Part shown: in pieces, positions 1 to 9,514 of the stretch
How the letters are laid out: each line of letters begins with the position of its first letter
Position numbering within the stretch: the stretch's first letter is position 1
Made by a program: the position numbers and the translations under genes
Assembly (NCBI GenBank): GCA_965242585.1
Contig: OZ251460.1
Location: 2,914,001 to 2,978,000 of the forward strand
DNA: 64,000 nt
Reading direction: 5' to 3'
Origin: UBA2970 sp965242585
GTDB taxonomy: Bacteria; Verrucomicrobiota; Verrucomicrobiia; Limisphaerales; AAA164-E04
The notes under the pieces: generated by a model
Databases searched by the model: none
What the model was told of the DNA's origin: nothing
What the model saw: only the letters and a program-made list of their open reading frames with translations

Positions 1-932
1 GGAATGGTATTGACCAAGAGGCCGTTTTGCGCGCTCCAACTGGCCTTGCCGTCTTGTCGGCGCAGTTTCCAGCCGGACAAATCCACTCCGTTGAACAAGG
101 GCTTGAACCCTTCCGCCTTTTCCGAATCGCTCAGGGTATAGCGAGTGTCGGTTGGTTTTGCGTCGCCCGGCGCCAATCCCAAACTCCATAAAATGCCTCC
201 GAGGATGTGCTGCTGATATTCGTGATTCGTCCAAACATCTTCCCGATGCCCCAAAGAAGTGTAAAACACTTTGCCTTTGCCAAAGTTCTTGCACCAAGCA
301 ATCGGATAGTCGCCGGGGATTTTGGAATTTGGATGATGATGCAAAGTCAAAAGGCCGTGAACTTTCTGGCGCTGAAAGCTCTTCAAAATGTAAATCTCAT
401 CGAAAATTTTGAAATGAGGACCGTAATGCGAGCAAGCGGCGTGGCTAGGATCTTCATTGACCGCATCCACTTCCACTTGCGGCCCGTGAGTCTGAAACTC
501 GCCGCCGAGCATTTCAATATAAGGACGGAATTGGTGGAAGGTGTCCGATGCGGAGTGCATCCCGGCGAAGGCTTTCCCGGATTTTATCCAGTCGATGAAG
601 GCTTCTTTGTCGGGGATGGGCAATTCCCCGGTGGTGTTGGCAAAAATGACGCCGTCGAGGTTTTTTAGCCTTTCGGGAGACATCTTTTGCGTCACTTCTT
701 CGTCCGTTCGCGCATAGTCAACGGAAAAAGCGTCGTGTCGTTCCGCCAACGATCCCAGAACCGCTTCCGCCGTTGGAATGGAACTGTGCCGAAATCCTTT
801 GGTCACGGTGACCACCAGAAGCCTTTTGGCCGCTTCCGCTTCCATAGAGCAAACCGTTGGGCCGCCAATCAGCGAAAAAACGGCAATCCAAGAGAGTAGG
901 CGATGAAAAAAATTCGTTTTCATAGTTTTCAT
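1..932 (-). CDS. ThuA domain protein fused to DUF1080 (3-keto-disaccharide hydrolase) domain, 3' end outside window
   Basis: The minus strand is open from an ATG at 932 (second in-frame ATG at 923) to the window edge, giving at least 310 residues. A hydrophobic signal-like segment covers about residues 9-30. A ThuA-type fold follows, with VTVTKGFRHSS near residue 50, a central GMHSASDTFHQF block and SLGHREDVW near residue 240. After about residue 270 a second domain starts with FKPLFNGVDLSGW, the usual opening of the DUF1080 concanavalin-like domain. ThuA-DUF1080 fusions are common secreted proteins of Planctomycetes and Verrucomicrobia and are thought to act on sugars; the exact substrate cannot be read here. 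No clear Shine-Dalgarno precedes 932. The family call is firm and the reaction is inferred from the family. Confidence 0.85.
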   Translation of the reverse strand, partial: MKTMKTNFFHRLLSWIAVFSLIGGPTVCSMEAEAAKRLLVVTVTKGFRHSSIPTAEAVLGSLAERHDAFSVDYARTDEEVTQKMSPERLKNLDGVIFANTTGELPIPDKEAFIDWIKSGKAFAGMHSASDTFHQFRPYIEMLGGEFQTHGPQVEVDAVNEDPSHAACSHYGPHFKIFDEIYILKSFQRQKVHGLLTLHHHPNSKIPGDYPIAWCKNFGKGKVFYTSLGHREDVWTNHEYQQHILGGILWSLGLAPGDAKPTDTRYTLSDSEKAEGFKPLFNGVDLSGWKLRRQDGKASWSAQNGLLVNTI

Positions 933-1149
933 AGAGTCTTTAAATTGATTAGTCGTCCACCCCCATAAAAAGCGAGAGGCGCACGTTTTTCAAGCCTAAT
1001 TTCCTATTTTGCGATATTTTGTCGGGAAAAAATCTCTGCGACCCAAACGCAAACTCGCAAATGATTTAGGTCCGATTGACTTCCAACAACGGCGGTTCCG
1101 AATTTGCGCCTCCCTATTTCCAACGAGAAATAGTCATCAAACCTCGCCG

Positions 1150-2292
1150 TCACTCGGAAATTTCACCAACCGTCGGACTCTCCGCAAGCAGTCGATATTC
1201 GTTGTCTCGCTGCCGCGGCTCATACCCGGCGTCCGCAATCAATCGCTTCATCTCCGAAACACTCGTCCGAAAAGTCGTCCCCGCCTGACTGACTACGTTC
1301 TCTTCGATCATCAAACTGCCCAAGTCGTTCGCCCCGTGTTTCAAAGCAACTTGCCCCACTTCCAACCCCTGCGTCACCCAAGAACTCTGAACGTTGGGAA
1401 TGTTGTCCAAGTAAATCCGGCTCAAAGCCTGCATCCGCAGATATTCGCTCGCCCCAACGGGTTTTGCTTGCAACCGCGTATTCTCCGACTGCTGAAAAGT
1501 CCAGGCGATGAAGGCCGTAAACCCGCCGGTTTCCTCCTGTTGCCCGCGCACTCGGTCGAGATGTTCGATGCGCTCGGCCAGCGTTTCGACGTGGCCAAAC
1601 ATCATTGTCGCCGAAGACCGCAACCCCAAACGATGCGCCGCGTCCATCACTTTCAGCCAGTCGTCCGCTCCCGCTTTGAGCGGCGAGATGCGCTGCCGCA
1701 CTCGATCCACCAAAATCTCGCCGCCGCCGCCCGGAATGGACCCCAAACCTGCTTCTTGAAATCGGGCAAGCAAGTCTTCCAGCGGCATGTCAAAGAGATC
1801 GCGGAAGTGAATGAATTCGCTCGGACTAAATCCGTGAATGTTAATCTGCGGAAACTTCGCCCGAATGTGGGACAAAAGATCCAAATACCAAGCCAGCGAC
1901 AGCTTTGGATGATGCCCTCCTTGCATCAGGATTTGCGTGCCGCCTAAGTCAATGGTTTCGCGGATTTTTTGATCCAATTCTTCAAAGGAAATCACGTAGG
2001 CGTCGGACTCTTTCTCCGTGCGGTAAAAAGCGCAGAATTTGCAATACACGTTGCAGATGTTGGTGTAGTTGACGTTGCGGTCGATGATGTAAGTGGCGAT
2101 CTCGTTGCCGCGGCCTTGATACGCCTTCTGCTGGGCCAATTGTCGACGCCGATCCGCCAGCAGCCCCAACTCCTCCAAAGGCAACCCATACAGCGCCTCA
2201 GCCTCGCGGGCATGAATGCGCTCGCCATCCCAAACTCGCTGCAGCAAGCCGTCATCCGCCATTTCCGTCTTTCTCATTCTGTCGCGCTTCAT
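1150..2292 (-). CDS. mqnC: Cyclic dehypoxanthinyl futalosine synthase MqnC (radical SAM)
   Basis: 380 residues. MqnC cyclises dehypoxanthine futalosine in the futalosine route to menaquinone, so the organism probably makes menaquinone this way. The radical-SAM cluster is the Cys80-x3-Cys84-x2-Cys87 motif in CNVYCKFCAFYR. Other family marks are ILMQGGHHP, SIPGGGGEIL, the MMFGHVET block and AWTFQQ. These fit MqnC better than the related MqnE, which has a different cluster context. The start at 2292 follows AGGA at very short spacing; an ATG at 2262 is an alternative. It lies immediately downstream of a Gfo/Idh/MocA gene on the same strand with a 55 bp gap. No other mqn gene is present in the window. 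Confidence 0.9.
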   Translation of the reverse strand: MKRDRMRKTEMADDGLLQRVWDGERIHAREAEALYGLPLEELGLLADRRRQLAQQKAYQGRGNEIATYIIDRNVNYTNICNVYCKFCAFYRTEKESDAYVISFEELDQKIRETIDLGGTQILMQGGHHPKLSLAWYLDLLSHIRAKFPQINIHGFSPSEFIHFRDLFDMPLEDLLARFQEAGLGSIPGGGGEILVDRVRQRISPLKAGADDWLKVMDAAHRLGLRSSATMMFGHVETLAERIEHLDRVRGQQEETGGFTAFIAWTFQQSENTRLQAKPVGASEYLRMQALSRIYLDNIPNVQSSWVTQGLEVGQVALKHGANDLGSLMIEENVVSQAGTTFRTSVSEMKRLIADAGYEPRQRDNEYRLLAESPTVGEISE

Positions 2293-2347
2293 TGTCCTAA
2301 TTGCCGCGGATTGGCCGTTGATCTCGCCTCCCCTAAATCGGCGCGGT

Positions 2348-3454
2348 CTATAACGCCACGGAAACGCCGCTTTTTCGGCTGGATTCGAGGCAGGCCATGA
2401 TTACTTTTTGAGTTTTGAGCGCAATGACGCCCCATTCGGGATCGACGTCGTTGCGGATCACGAGATCGGCAAAGTTGCGGAACAACGCTGTTTCCTGAGC
2501 GGTGGGATGGCTGTTGCTGTATTCTTGCGCGATGACTCGTTGCTCGCGGCGTTCCATGTTGAAGTCACAAACATGTTGACTGCTCGACATCTTGGAAACG
2601 GTAAAACCAACCTCGCTCCCGTAGCAGGGAACCACAAAGTCGTCCAAGCAAATGTTGCCCTCCGTGCCGCAGAGGTGCGCCCATTGCTGGTTGGCCACTT
2701 GGAAAGAGCAGAAAAAACTAGCCGAAACGCCGCTCGCAAAAAACATTTCGCCAGAAAACTCTACCGGCACCGGCTCCGGGCTATCCGCCCGCGCCGCTCC
2801 TCGCAACATGTTTCCCGTAACCGAGAGAGGCATCTCATAACGCATCGCCCAAAGAGCAAACCGAATGTTGTACCATCCCAAATCTCCCAGACACCCCAAC
2901 GGCTCCAATCCGCTGTGCATGCGGATGTTGCCTTCGAGAAATTCTTCGCTTGCGCAAAAACTAAACTGTGAACGGATATGACGGAGACTTCCAAAACTCG
3001 CGCCATCGTCCATTGCCCGCCGCAAGGCCGGCAGCCGGCCGCTGTGCATAAACATAACGCCGTCCATAAACTGAACCCCGGCAGACCGACAAGCCTCCAG
3101 CATTTCTTCCACCTCACCCGCATTCACTCCGCAAGGTTTCTCGCAAAGAACGTGCTTGCCGGCTTGGGCGGCCTTGACCACCCATTCTTTGCGCATGCCC
3201 GTCGGAAGCGGAATATAGATGGCGTCAACATCCTCCCTCGCCAAAAGCGCCTCATAGCCTGCCACCGCTTCCGGACGAAAAGGAAACGGAACGTGAGCCT
3301 CGCATTCCTTAATCCAAGCAGACGCCTTGTCCCGATCCCGACTGGCAACCGCAACAATCTCGCCGTTTCCCGACAAAGCAACTGATTGCCAATTCTTCAT
3401 CCCGATCCACGACGCGCTCAAAAATCCCCAACGGCATTTTTTCTCTTCCCTCAT
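2348..3454 (-). CDS. Gfo/Idh/MocA family oxidoreductase
   Basis: 368 residues. The N-terminal Rossmann part begins CRWGFLSASWIGMKNW and is followed by a strand ending VAVASRD. The family lysine motif is VLCEKPCGVN near residue 117, where the lysine normally takes part in catalysis. The C-terminal half carries the usual beta-sheet dimer domain. Members oxidise or reduce sugars or related polyols with NAD(P); substrate cannot be told from sequence. The start at 3454 has no strong Shine-Dalgarno. It precedes mqnC by 55 bp, which is probably chance operon structure rather than shared function. Confidence 0.85.
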   Translation of the reverse strand: MREEKKCRWGFLSASWIGMKNWQSVALSGNGEIVAVASRDRDKASAWIKECEAHVPFPFRPEAVAGYEALLAREDVDAIYIPLPTGMRKEWVVKAAQAGKHVLCEKPCGVNAGEVEEMLEACRSAGVQFMDGVMFMHSGRLPALRRAMDDGASFGSLRHIRSQFSFCASEEFLEGNIRMHSGLEPLGCLGDLGWYNIRFALWAMRYEMPLSVTGNMLRGAARADSPEPVPVEFSGEMFFASGVSASFFCSFQVANQQWAHLCGTEGNICLDDFVVPCYGSEVGFTVSKMSSSQHVCDFNMERREQRVIAQEYSNSHPTAQETALFRNFADLVIRNDVDPEWGVIALKTQKVIMACLESSRKSGVSVAL

Positions 3455-3849
3455 CTCAACTTAATCACAAATAACAGATTCCAAACCGACAACTTAAAAT
3501 CTAAAACAACTCCTTGGCAAGCGTTTCCACTCGCCAAAGCAAATCCAACAGACCTTCCATAGTAGAACGACAGCAAAAAATAGTTTTCCTCCCCGCAAAC
3601 CGTCAACGCTAGCCCGACACGGCCGGCTAATAGCGCACGCTCGGAAAACCTTACTCCGTCCCGTTAGAATAACGCCTCCAACTTGGTCTTCGATTTCGCA
3701 GTTGTTCCCTTCCCTCCCGCTCATACGGCAACGAAAACAAAGCGCAAAGAATGATCCGCCCCTCCCCGCTCTCTTCAACCAGAAGTCTGCCGATGACTTC
3801 CACCAACCAGAAGCGCCGGGGCTTGGAGAGCGATTTTCGGCAATCTTTG
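3455..3849. other. Intergenic stretch, no gene seen
   Basis: About 395 bases between the oxidoreductase start and the stop of the giant repeat protein. Short open frames here lack family signatures and a ribosome binding site. No convincing hairpin followed by a T tract was found. Confidence 0.5.
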
Positions 3850-6800
3850 CTAGTTTGTCGGCTTGAGGCGGAGGAAGGATTGGTTGGCGTTGGCCTGAGG
3901 CAGAGTGAGGGTCATGTGCGCGGTGCCGTCTTGGTTGTCTTTCCAAACTAAGCGGTATTCTTCTTCTGGTTGCAAGAGGCGCCATACTCCGCCAACCAAG
4001 CGGGAGCTAGCCTCCACCGCGAATGCTCCCGACCTGGCTCTGGTCAACGGCATCACCAATTCAAAGCGAACGCCGCCAGAGAACGCGGCCGCCTTGGTCC
4101 GACGACTTTCTTTCTTCTCCTTCGCAACGCTCGCTGTCTGAAATCCTCGGGGTTGCGCTTGGCGGCCGGACAACGCGGGCGCCGGGCGACTTACGATGAT
4201 AGAGTAAGTTTGGGCCGCGCCATTGGCCGCGATTACCGCCAGCGCAATGGGGTTGTCGCCTTCGGTTAAGGCTACCTGATGACCGGCAGTGGTGGTGGCG
4301 GCATCCTCGCCCCAAATCACCACCTGCGCCTTGTCGTGTTTGGCTGTGGCCGTCAAGGTGACCGCAGTGGTGGTGGCCGCTACCGTAGCTCGGTAAAGCG
4401 TGGGACGCCCGGTCACCTGCCCAAAAGTGAGGACAGGTTTCAATCCTAACGCTCCAAAACTGACATCGCCAGACAAGGCGCGGTGGAGGGTTATAGTGTA
4501 AGTGCGGCTGCTTCGGTTGGGGGCGATCACGGTGGCCGCAATGGTGTTGTTGCCTTCGGCTAAGGCTACTTGATGGCCGGCAGTGTCGGCGTCGGCGTCG
4601 GCCGGCACAATCGCCAACCGAGCATTGGGATCGCTGGCGACGACCTGCACCGTCGTAGAAAGAGTGAGATGACTCACCGGCGCCGTGTAGTGGGTTGTGT
4701 CGCTGGAGAAGTTCAGGGGGATGCCGCTCAACGCCAAAGACTGCAAAGCAGCGTCGTTGGACAAGGCGCGGTGGAGGGTTATAGTGTAAGTGCGGCTGCT
4801 TCGGTTGGGAGCGGTAAGGGTGATGGTAATGGGGTTGTTGCCTTCGGCTAAGGCTACTTGATGGCCGGCAGCGTCGGCGTCGGCGTCGGCCGGCAAGATG
4901 GACATGGAGGCTTGGGCATGGTTGGCTACGGCGGTAATAGTCGTCATCGCATTGGTTGCCGCCACGCCGGCCGTGTAACGAAGCCGGCCACTGGAAAAAG
5001 CGCCTATGTCGACTCCGCTCAACGCCAAAGCGCGCAACGTGGCATCTCCGCTCGGCGGCGCATGATAGGCGTATAACTTGTTGGCCGCCGCGTCTATGAC
5101 CCACATGGTCGTCCCATCCGACCACAAACCCCAAGGCGCCCCGTTCTCCGCTGCCCGCAAGGTGTTAAAGTCCCGGGCCGCATCCCGCCTCTTGTCCGCC
5201 AAGCGATAAGCGTAAAGCTTGGCGTCTTGGTGGTCCGCCACCCACAAAGTCTCTCCATCAGCCCACAGCCCCGCCGGATCATCGTTGCCCGCCTCTAACG
5301 AAAAATCTTCCCTCACATTCCGCCTCTTGTCCGCCAAGCGATAAGCGTAAACATGATCCTCCCCGTCATCCGCTACCCACAAAGTCTCTCCATCGGCCCA
5401 CAGCCCCGCCGGATCATCGTTGCCCGCCACCAAAGCAAAATCGTTCGTGGAAACACGGCCTTTGCTCGCTATATTGTAAGCGTAAAGCTTGGCGTCTTGG
5501 TGGTCCGTCACCCACAAAGTCTCCCCATCAGCCCACAGCCCCGCCGGAGCATCGTTGCCCGCCGCTTTCAAGCCGTTAAAGTCCAAACTAGAAGCAAGCC
5601 TTCTGCCGTCCGCCAAGTTGTAGGCGTAAAGTTTGTCATCTTGATTGTCCGCTACCCATAGAGTCTCTCCGTCCGACCAGAGCCCGCGAGGGGCCGTGTT
5701 AATCGATGAAAGCGCCAAGTCGCGGAGCGGATTCCAACCGGTAACCCCAATGGAAGCCCGGCGAATGGTGAGGATATAGTCTTTGGTGGCGCCGTTGGGA
5801 GCGGTCACCATGATGGCAACGCGGTTGTTGCCTTCGGCTAGAACTACCTGATGACCGGCGGTGTTGGCGTCGGCGTCCGCCGGCGATATGGAAACCACTG
5901 CGTCCCGGTGGCTGGCGGTTGCTACGATGGTGGCGAGGTTAACGGGATGAGAGACCACGGCCGAATAGCGGGCGGTGACGGGCAGAAAGGAAGGCGAAAG
6001 CGCATGCCCAATCAACCGCAAAGCCCTTAGGTCGTTGTCCCCGGAGCGCGGCCTTCGAGTGACCGCGATGTCGTAGTTTTTGGCGCTCCCGTTTTCAGCA
6101 GTCACGATGATGGTAATGGGGTTGACGCCCTCGGCTAAGGCTACTTGATGACCGGCGGTTGCGCTGTCGGCATCGGCCGGCAAGATGGACACTGAAGCTT
6201 GGGCATGGTTGGCTACGGCAGTGACCGTGGTCACAGCGGTGGTTGTGGCAACGGTGGCCGTGTAGCGGGTTGTGCCAGCCACAAAGGCCGGCGACAAAGC
6301 CGCCTGGCTCACTCCCAACGCCTGCAATGTGTTGTCGCCCGATGGCGCCGGCGGCTGCTGATAGGCGTAGATCTTGTCGTCCCACGGATCCGACACCCAC
6401 ATGGTCGTCCCATCGGACCATAAACCGCGAGGATGCTCGTTGCCAGCAGCGACCAAGGTGCCAAAGTCCTTAGCCGGCTCTCGCTGCTTGCTCGCCACAT
6501 TGTAGGCGTAAATCTTAGTGCCCCCCCGATCCGCCACCCATAGCGTCGTGCCGTCTGACCAGAGATCAGAAACAGGAGTGTTTCCGTTGGCGTTTAAGAT
6601 ATTAGCATCGAAGTCTTTGGCGGGATCGCGGCTCTTGTCGCTCATCTTGTAAGCGTAAATCTTGGCGTCCGTATAGTCCATTACCCACATGGTTGTGCCA
6701 TCCGACCAGAGATGCCAACCGGAATTGTTTCCGGCAGCGCTCAATGTATTGAAATCTTTGCTCGGATCACGTTGTTTACTCTTCAGATTGTAGGCATAAA

Positions 6801-9297
6801 TCTTTTTGATCCTGCCATCTAATACCCACATGGTTATACCATCGGACCAAATGTCTCGCACTTCCTTATGCTCGTCTGCTCTCAAAAGGGAAGTATCAAA
6901 ATCCTTAGCAGGATCGCGGATCTTATCACTCATCTTGTAGGCGTAAATCTTATCGTCTTGGTCGTCTGATATCCACAATGTCGCACCGTCTGACCAAAGG
7001 CCGACAGGGTCGTCATTCCCCGCGGCTTTTAGAGTGTTGAAGTCCTGCGCTGGGTTGCGCGAGGTGACGAAGGTGCCTCTGCGAACGGCGATGGTGTAAG
7101 TGCGGGCAAGGCCGCTTGACGGAGTAACGGTGATAGCAATGTCGTTGGTACCTACCGCTAAGGCCACTTGATGCCCTTGACTTGCGCTGTCGGCGTCCGA
7201 AGGCGATAGGGACACCACAGCGTTAGTGTGCCAAGCCGCCGCCGCAATCGTGAGGTTGGTGATGGCGTAAGAAACGGAAACCGTATATCGAGCAATAGCG
7301 CCATCAAATCCGGGCGTCAACTCGGCGCCGTCACTGAGCGTCAAACTGCTCAATACCGCGTCGTTGGATAAATGATAGGCGTAAACCTTGGTGGTTTCCC
7401 AGTCGGCCACCCACATGGTCGTCCCATCCGACCATAAGCCGTGAGGAGCCATATTCCCCGCCGCTTCCAAAGTGTCAAATTCCTTAGACGCGTCCCGGCT
7501 CTTGTCCGACAGCTTATACGCATAAATCTTGCTTTGCCAAGAGTCGGCCATCCACATGGTCGTTCCATCCGACCACAAGCCGTTCACTCCGTATTCATCC
7601 CCCGCACCGGCCAGCGTATTAAAATCCTTGGCCGGATCCCGACGCTTGTCTGACATCTTGTAGGCGTAAATCTTGTCGTCTCTCCAGTCCGGCACCCACA
7701 TGGTCGTCCCATCCGACCACAAGCCGACTGGGGAACTGTTTCCTGTCATCTCCAAGTTATTGAAGTCTTTGGCCGGATCGCGGCTTTTATCGCTCATTTT
7801 GTAAGCATAAATTTTGTTGTCCCAATGGTCTGACACCCACATGGTCGTGCCATCGGACCACAAGCCGCCGGGCCCGCCGTTTCCGGCTTTGCCTAAAGTA
7901 TTGAAGTCCTTGTCTGGATCGCGGGTTTTATCAGCCAAGTTATAGGCGTAGAGTTTGTTGTCTTCATCATCCGTTACCCATATGGTTCCGCCATCGGACC
8001 ACAGACTGCGAGGAGCAGTGTTTTGCGAGGCATCCAAAGCGTCAAAATCTTGCGTTGGCTGGCGCGCCGTGAATAGATTGGCGACGGTGACAGTGTAGGC
8101 GCGGGCGGTGCCACTTGATGGTGTAACGGTGATGGTGACGGCGGTTTCGGCACCTCTTCTCGCCAAGGCTACTTGATGCCCATCGGTTGCCGTGTCGGTG
8201 TCCGCCGGCGAAATGGACACCATAGCGTTAGTGTGAAGAGGCGTCGCCACCACCGTCGTTTGGATGTCTGAACTAAAAACGGTTCCCGTATATCGGGCGG
8301 TGCCGCCCTCAAAAGTAGGACTCAAACTCAATCCGCTCAAACTCAAAGAACTCAAAGTCGCTGCATCGGACAAGCGATAAGCGTATATCTTGTCCTCATT
8401 CGAATCCGCCACCCACATGGTCGCCCCGTCCGACCAAAGACCCCGAGGGACGCGGTTTCCCGCCCCACTCAAGGTATCAAAATCTTTCGCTGCCTCCCGA
8501 GTCCGCTCCGATAAGTTGAAAGCGTATATCTTGTGGCCGGTGTCTTTGGGACTTCCGTCTGCCTTCCGCCCATTAAAATCCACTGCCCATATGGTTGTCC
8601 CGTCCGACCAGATGCCTTGAATGTAGCGATTTCCTATGAGGCCGTTGATGTCGATGTCTTTGGCCTCGTCTCGGCTTTTGTCGCTCATCTTGTAAGCGTA
8701 AAGCTTGTCCGCCGTGTCCGAAATCCACATCGTTGTGCCATCCGACCAAAGACCCGAAGAACGGATATTTCCGGCAACCAAAGAGAAATCCTTGGCCGCA
8801 TCTCGGCTTTTGTCGCTCATTTTATAGGCGTAAATCTTGTCGTTGTCGCGGACGCCGTCTAGGTTCGAGTTGGCTATCCACATCGTTGTGCCGTCCGACC
8901 AGAGGTCTTTTAGTTCGGTGTTGCCGGCGGCTTTCAAAGTGTCGAAGTCTTTGATGGGATCGCGTTGTTTGGTGGCCAAGTTGTAGGCGTAAAGTTTATC
9001 GTCGTTGGCGTCGGCCACCCATATGGTGGTGCCGTCAGACCAGAGGCCTGAAGGGTTGTTGTTGCCGGCGGCTTTCAAGGTGTCCAAGTCCTGCGCCGGA
9101 TTGCGGGAGGTAAAGGTTCCCGTGGCGGCCGCGGCGGCCAAGGGTTGCGTTAGCAAGCAAACGGCCAGACTCAGCAGCAAAATCGCTGTTTGGCCAAGCC
9201 AAGTAGAAAGCCAGCGGCGATGCCCCTTGATCGCCAAGCCAGAGACATATTCGTTTTGATGCGTCGGAATAGTTGTTTCCATAATTTTAGATTCCAT
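3850..9297 (-). CDS. Giant secreted protein: four five-repeat propeller-like blocks and seven cadherin-like domains
   Basis: About 1815 residues from the ATG at 9297 (9282 is an alternative). Residues ~28-60 form a signal peptide with RRW before a leucine-rich core and an AAAAA end. Twenty copies of a ~45-residue unit follow, with consensus GLWSDGTTMWVAD, then KIYAYKMSDK and RDPAKDFNTL. They fall into four blocks of exactly five, each introduced by a variant of TSRNPAQDF. Between and after the blocks are seven domains of the cadherin-like beta-sandwich type (PF12733), recognisable by LSSLSLSG, LSPTF, RYTATV, GHQVALAEG and YTITV. The last ~110 residues, ending FLRLKPTN, are separate and may act in anchoring or sorting. 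Likely exported and surface or periplasmic; binding partner unknown. The repeats look like beta-propeller blades (inference). Confidence 0.85.
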   Translation of the reverse strand: MESKIMETTIPTHQNEYVSGLAIKGHRRWLSTWLGQTAILLLSLAVCLLTQPLAAAAATGTFTSRNPAQDLDTLKAAGNNNPSGLWSDGTTIWVADANDDKLYAYNLATKQRDPIKDFDTLKAAGNTELKDLWSDGTTMWIANSNLDGVRDNDKIYAYKMSDKSRDAAKDFSLVAGNIRSSGLWSDGTTMWISDTADKLYAYKMSDKSRDEAKDIDINGLIGNRYIQGIWSDGTTIWAVDFNGRKADGSPKDTGHKIYAFNLSERTREAAKDFDTLSGAGNRVPRGLWSDGATMWVADSNEDKIYAYRLSDAATLSSLSLSGLSLSPTFEGGTARYTGTVFSSDIQTTVVATPLHTNAMVSISPADTDTATDGHQVALARRGAETAVTITVTPSSGTARAYTVTVANLFTARQPTQDFDALDASQNTAPRSLWSDGGTIWVTDDEDNKLYAYNLADKTRDPDKDFNTLGKAGNGGPGGLWSDGTTMWVSDHWDNKIYAYKMSDKSRDPAKDFNNLEMTGNSSPVGLWSDGTTMWVPDWRDDKIYAYKMSDKRRDPAKDFNTLAGAGDEYGVNGLWSDGTTMWMADSWQSKIYAYKLSDKSRDASKEFDTLEAAGNMAPHGLWSDGTTMWVADWETTKVYAYHLSNDAVLSSLTLSDGAELTPGFDGAIARYTVSVSYAITNLTIAAAAWHTNAVVSLSPSDADSASQGHQVALAVGTNDIAITVTPSSGLARTYTIAVRRGTFVTSRNPAQDFNTLKAAGNDDPVGLWSDGATLWISDDQDDKIYAYKMSDKIRDPAKDFDTSLLRADEHKEVRDIWSDGITMWVLDGRIKKIYAYNLKSKQRDPSKDFNTLSAAGNNSGWHLWSDGTTMWVMDYTDAKIYAYKMSDKSRDPAKDFDANILNANGNTPVSDLWSDGTTLWVADRGGTKIYAYNVASKQREPAKDFGTLVAAGNEHPRGLWSDGTTMWVSDPWDDKIYAYQQPPAPSGDNTLQALGVSQAALSPAFVAGTTRYTATVATTTAVTTVTAVANHAQASVSILPADADSATAGHQVALAEGVNPITIIVTAENGSAKNYDIAVTRRPRSGDNDLRALRLIGHALSPSFLPVTARYSAVVSHPVNLATIVATASHRDAVVSISPADADANTAGHQVVLAEGNNRVAIMVTAPNGATKDYILTIRRASIGVTGWNPLRDLALSSINTAPRGLWSDGETLWVADNQDDKLYAYNLADGRRLASSLDFNGLKAAGNDAPAGLWADGETLWVTDHQDAKLYAYNIASKGRVSTNDFALVAGNDDPAGLWADGETLWVADDGEDHVYAYRLADKRRNVREDFSLEAGNDDPAGLWADGETLWVADHQDAKLYAYRLADKRRDAARDFNTLRAAENGAPWGLWSDGTTMWVIDAAANKLYAYHAPPSGDATLRALALSGVDIGAFSSGRLRYTAGVAATNAMTTITAVANHAQASMSILPADADADAAGHQVALAEGNNPITITLTAPNRSSRTYTITLHRALSNDAALQSLALSGIPLNFSSDTTHYTAPVSHLTLSTTVQVVASDPNARLAIVPADADADTAGHQVALAEGNNTIAATVIAPNRSSRTYTITLHRALSGDVSFGALGLKPVLTFGQVTGRPTLYRATVAATTTAVTLTATAKHDKAQVVIWGEDAATTTAGHQVALTEGDNPIALAVIAANGAAQTYSIIVSRPAPALSGRQAQPRGFQTASVAKEKKESRRTKAAAFSGGVRFELVMPLTRARSGAFAVEASSRLVGGVWRLLQPEEEYRLVWKDNQDGTAHMTLTLPQANANQSFLRLKPTN
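5055..5745 (-). repeat. Repeat block 4 of the giant protein (blades 16-20)
   Basis: Five units. Four use the variant signature DGETLW (three of them WADGETLW) in place of WSDGTTMW, and three neighbouring units are nearly identical, pointing to recent local duplication. Three tandem cadherin-like domains follow at about 4195-5055. Confidence 0.75.
6345..7072 (-). repeat. Repeat block 3 of the giant protein (blades 11-15)
   Basis: Five units, opened by TSRNPAQDF. Two cadherin-like domains follow in tandem at about 5755-6345, each starting SGDN. Confidence 0.75.
7365..8078 (-). repeat. Repeat block 2 of the giant protein (blades 6-10)
   Basis: Five units, opened by TARQPTQDF. They are very even in length and most carry KMSDKSRDPAKDF. 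A cadherin-like domain follows at about 7075-7365. Confidence 0.75.
8360..9115 (-). repeat. Repeat block 1 of the giant protein (blades 1-5)
   Basis: Five LWSDG-type units. Units 2 and 4 carry extra loop residues (VRDND and GRKADGSPKD) between the WVAD and KIYAY strands. A cadherin-like domain follows at about 8085-8360. Confidence 0.75.
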
Positions 9298-9514
9298 TGA
9301 TGAATGATCTTTTGGTCTTTCAATATCTCCATCTGCTCTTCTTCGGCAAATGGACAAGCAATCTGCCTACCGAATACTCCAATGTCAAACTATTTTTTTC
9401 CAGCGGTTGCCGCAAGGTGTTTTCAGCGAGGAAGGGCAGCTTCCATGTTCTTTGCGGGTTGTTTTACTTTAAAAAATTCTTTGGAAGATGATGCGCATGG
9501 CCATGGCTAGGGGG

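Noticed and set aside
4061..5134. His/Arg-rich minus frame inside the giant repeat gene
   Set aside because: Frame shadow of the cadherin-like repeats; repetition comes from the real gene.
3850..9115. Evenly spaced repeats taken as a CRISPR array
   Set aside because: Units are ~135 bp, diverged, and encode a conserved peptide in one frame; no spacers of uniform length and no cas genes.
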